Part shown: positions 39,749 to 41,649 of the stretch, in pieces
How the letters are laid out: the number at the start of each line of letters is the position of its first letter
How positions within the stretch are numbered: the first letter of the stretch is position 1
Assembly (NCBI GenBank): GCA_016287075.1
Contig: JAEEVC010000023.1
Span: 1 to 41,649, forward strand
Direction: 5' to 3'
DNA length: 41,649 nucleotides
Source of the DNA: Bacteroidales bacterium
GTDB taxonomy: Bacteria; Bacteroidota; Bacteroidia; Bacteroidales; UBA932
The notes under the pieces: generated by a model
Databases searched by the model: none
Told to the model about the DNA's origin: nothing
What the model saw: the letters and a program-made list of their open reading frames with translations, nothing else
Made by a program: the position numbers and the translations under genes

Positions 39749-41649
39749 GGCCCTCCAGATACTCCGCTTCAGCTGGTGACAGACCAAGTTGCTGGTATAA
39801 TTGGGCATTGATCGAGGCAGAGTCCTTATTTGTAAACTGGCCCTCCTCTTTAAATGCCATTTGAACGGGTACAGGAATCTGCTCTACAAACTGCTTGAGC
39901 CAGCGCCACCCCGTCTCATCAAGCTTACTGGAGATGATGTCCAGATAGAAGAGCGCTATCTTGCTATTAAGGAATCCCAGCAGGGTATTCAGTTCTCTTT
40001 CGTGGCGATCATTATCGTTGAATGACAAGATATAGCACGTATTCAGCACCATAGCGCCGTCCTCACTATATGCAAATGAGTTGCCGGTTCTTGACAACTC
40101 TGCCCAAACGATTTTTGGCTTAGAAAATTCGTCCAAATACGCGCAGTTCCTTAAATTATACGGTGTATCTCCTTTGTCTGCACGCTTCTCTATGCTAAGC
40201 CAGTAATTATCAAGATGTTCTTTCACGGAAGGATAATCCTCGATATGAATGCGTTCAAGACCTTCCCTGGTCCCATTGTGAGTATTTATAAGCCATAGCC
40301 CAGACCATGAATAGCCGTATCTCTTTATGTCCCGGCCACGGAGAATCGGTCGAATAATAGCAGCAGTACGTTGTCTCTCGGACTCATCTATACAATTCGC
40401 TAAAATCTCTTCGCGCTTTTCAGATGAGATGATAAATGCATCATTGTAGCCTGTTAGGACGCCCCTGAAAATGTCAACATTCCAATCTTTCAGTGGCGTA
40501 CCAATAGCTTCAATCTTATTCTTTATACTCAGCTCAATATCGCTTAGAATTGACCATGCATCCGCCCCAAACTTTATCGTCTGGCTATGTGTCTGCACAT
40601 AATCGCTCAATTTCGTGATGTCAAATTCATCCTTATTAATGGAGCAGGCATTCGTGCATCCAAATGGTGTTCTGGTGACGGCAGTGAGGATGTTTACATC
40701 AACCGTTGCGGAATCAAATACTTTATAGCCAGCAAAGTCAATCAAGCTGATAACATCCTGCTTTTCAGAGAAGTATTTACGTAACGGCTCACCATAACCG
40801 GCTCTCATCCATTTGTTTGAGGTAATGAACGATAGCAACGCCCCGGGCTTGAGAAGTTTCATTCCCATCTCGTAGAACAGGCAGTAGATGTCGCCGGTGC
40901 GCTCGTAAGTCTCGTAGTTCATTTTCTGGAGGGCATCCGCATCGGCCCCCATCTTCTGGAGCTGGATGTAGGGCGGGTTGCCAATCACACAGTCGAAACC
41001 GACAAAGCGGCCATCTTCATCCAGCACTTCCGGGAATTCGATGCGCCATTCAAAAGCACCGACGAAAATCTTGTTGTCCCGGATTTCATCCACCTCGGCT
41101 TGTATCTTGGTAATCTTGGTCTGTAACTCCTTGGCCTGTTTGCTGCGCTGAGCCTGCTCTTTCTTGCTAATTTCAAAAAGCTGGGGCGCCAAAAGGTTGT
41201 CCAGTTCGCCTTTCAGTTTGTTAAGGCTTACCACCTTAGGGTCATTTTGGCTAATCTGAGTTCGGAGATTACCCTTGATCTGCCGCAAGTAGTCCTCCAG
41301 ATCACGTTTCTCTTCTTTGCTATGGGCGTTTTTATAGTCGCTCACAGCCTTGCGATAGGCGCTGATGGAGATCCTGTTCTTTCGGAGGATTTCGGAGATG
41401 TCTTGCCCTAAGTCGAAACGGTGCAGGAGGGAGTTGCCCACCTTGATGTTAATGTCGATGTTGGGCAGGGTTTCCAGCTCTGTGTAGTCGCTCTCCTTGG
41501 TGTAGTAGGCGTTTTTCAGCAACTCTATCCACAGGCGGAGGCGGCAGATATTGACGGCGTTGGGATTGAGGTCCACGCCAAACAGGCAGTTTTCGATGAT
41601 TTTGCGCTTCTCGTTGAAGAGGGTTTCCTGTATGCGCTGACTCTCCTGG
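39741..41649 (-). CDS. N6-adenine DNA methyltransferase / type IIG restriction-modification protein (5' end outside window)
   Basis: The frame is open to the right edge, so about 635 C-terminal residues are visible; the first ATG-like start at 41576 is an internal GTG. Visible: RKIIENCLFGVDLNPNAV then CRLRLWIELLKNAYY (motif X/I region of Eco57I/PglX-like enzymes), a long helical insert, catalytic motif IV in FDCVIGNPPY, then LSFITSNKWMRAGYG and FAGYKVFDSATVDVNIL. After the 21-bp inverted repeat (SDYVQTH) comes the TaqI-like specificity domain to the stop at 39741. Modifies adenines; whether it also cuts DNA depends on the N-terminal part, which is not in the window. The C-terminal cassette is exchangeable by inversion. 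Confidence 0.9.
   Translation of the reverse strand, partial: QESQRIQETLFNEKRKIIENCLFGVDLNPNAVNICRLRLWIELLKNAYYTKESDYTELETLPNIDINIKVGNSLLHRFDLGQDISEILRKNRISISAYRKAVSDYKNAHSKEEKRDLEDYLRQIKGNLRTQISQNDPKVVSLNKLKGELDNLLAPQLFEISKKEQAQRSKQAKELQTKITKIQAEVDEIRDNKIFVGAFEWRIEFPEVLDEDGRFVGFDCVIGNPPYIQLQKMGADADALQKMNYETYERTGDIYCLFYEMGMKLLKPGALLSFITSNKWMRAGYGEPLRKYFSEKQDVISLIDFAGYKVFDSATVDVNILTAVTRTPFGCTNACSINKDEFDITKLSDYVQTHSQTIKFGADAWSILSDIELSIKNKIEAIGTPLKDWNVDIFRGVLTGYNDAFIISSEKREEILANCIDESERQRTAAIIRPILRGRDIKRYGYSWSGLWLINTHNGTREGLERIHIEDYPSVKEHLDNYWLSIEKRADKGDTPYNLRNCAYLDEFSKPKIVWAELSRTGNSFAYSEDGAMVLNTCYILSFNDNDRHERELNTLLGFLNSKIALFYLDIISSKLDETGWRWLKQFVEQIPVPVQMAFKEEGQFTNKDSASINAQLYQQLGLSPAEAEYLEGLI
40327..40359 (-). 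repeat. 33-bp inverted repeat inside the cassettes, right copy
   Basis: Inverted copy of 39067-39099, within the expressed specificity cassette at the RPILRGRDIK motif. Confidence 0.85.
40588..40608 (-). repeat. Inversion site, right copy (21-bp inverted repeat)
   Basis: Inverted copy of 38815-38835. It lies in the methyltransferase gene exactly between the catalytic part and the specificity domain. Here the dyad is better: TATGTG-CAGA-CACATA on the coding strand. Confidence 0.9.

Larger units (their letters stand above)
38815..40608. other. Invertible specificity-switch segment (1.8 kb)
   Basis: Bounded by the 21-bp inverted repeats. It contains two homologous target-recognition cassettes pointing toward each other, with stops overlapping at 39741-39748. 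Both are read in the same frame through the repeat (SDYVQTH), so inversion replaces the C-terminal cassette of the methyltransferase gene to its right without a frameshift. Confidence 0.88.

Overview
The window looks like a GC-rich member of the Bacteroidales. Many gene starts are preceded by the Bacteroidetes -7 box TAnnTTTG. The gene families also fit: a fused SecDF, an S46 dipeptidyl peptidase, a Mrp protein with an N-terminal DUF59, a TonB-dependent receptor with a carboxypeptidase-regulatory N-terminal domain, Mfa/fimbrillin and FISUMP lipoproteins, and a second EF-G of the EF-G2 type. Genus and species cannot be fixed from this window.

Core part (1 to about 31,767, GC-rich). The left edge cuts a membrane-anchored HTH regulator, followed by a TonB energy transducer and a bidirectional terminator. 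A minus-strand operon (8628 to 1552) encodes a TonB-dependent receptor, a DUF4876-type lipoprotein, a DUF6850-type outer-membrane barrel and an Mfa/FISUMP surface lipoprotein; this looks like an uptake or surface-display unit of unknown substrate. Next come secDF (minus), a PD40/SPOR-like envelope protein (plus), the minus-strand operon argF-rnhB-acyltransferase, and the divergent EF-G2 gene. From 19,044 to 19,640 there are remnants of an outer-membrane barrel receptor and a small secreted Ig-like protein, then a small outer-membrane barrel gene and a DUF456 gene. A 1.1-kb gene-free stretch (20,735-21,876) holds two clusters of a 23-bp repeat and a duplicated element of about 140 bp, and ends at the pepP promoter. 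A compact minus-strand operon follows: DPP7-like peptidase, mrp, glycosyltransferase, YfhO membrane protein and MBL hydrolase, with ATGA overlaps between most members.

Accessory part (31,768 to the right edge, clearly more AT-rich). It starts at the 3' end of tRNA-Ser(GCT), a classic integration site, with short direct repeats beside it. It carries a small winged-helix-like protein, a UvrD-family helicase with an embedded nuclease-like domain and zinc ribbons, and a GmrSD-like protein (DUF262-DUF1524-DUF4268). Next is a serine recombinase, and finally the 3' part of an Eco57I/PglX-like N6-adenine methyltransferase or type IIG restriction-modification gene that runs off the right edge.

Most interesting observation: the methyltransferase gene is built as a DNA-inversion switch. 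A perfect 21-bp inverted repeat (38,815-38,835 and 40,588-40,608) bounds a 1.8-kb segment. The segment holds the expressed C-terminal target-recognition cassette on the minus strand and a second, start-less cassette on the plus strand. Both cassettes cross the repeat in the same reading frame, and the serine recombinase stop codon directly abuts one repeat. Inversion would swap the specificity domain of the enzyme, giving a phase-variable DNA-methylation or restriction specificity inside a defence island.
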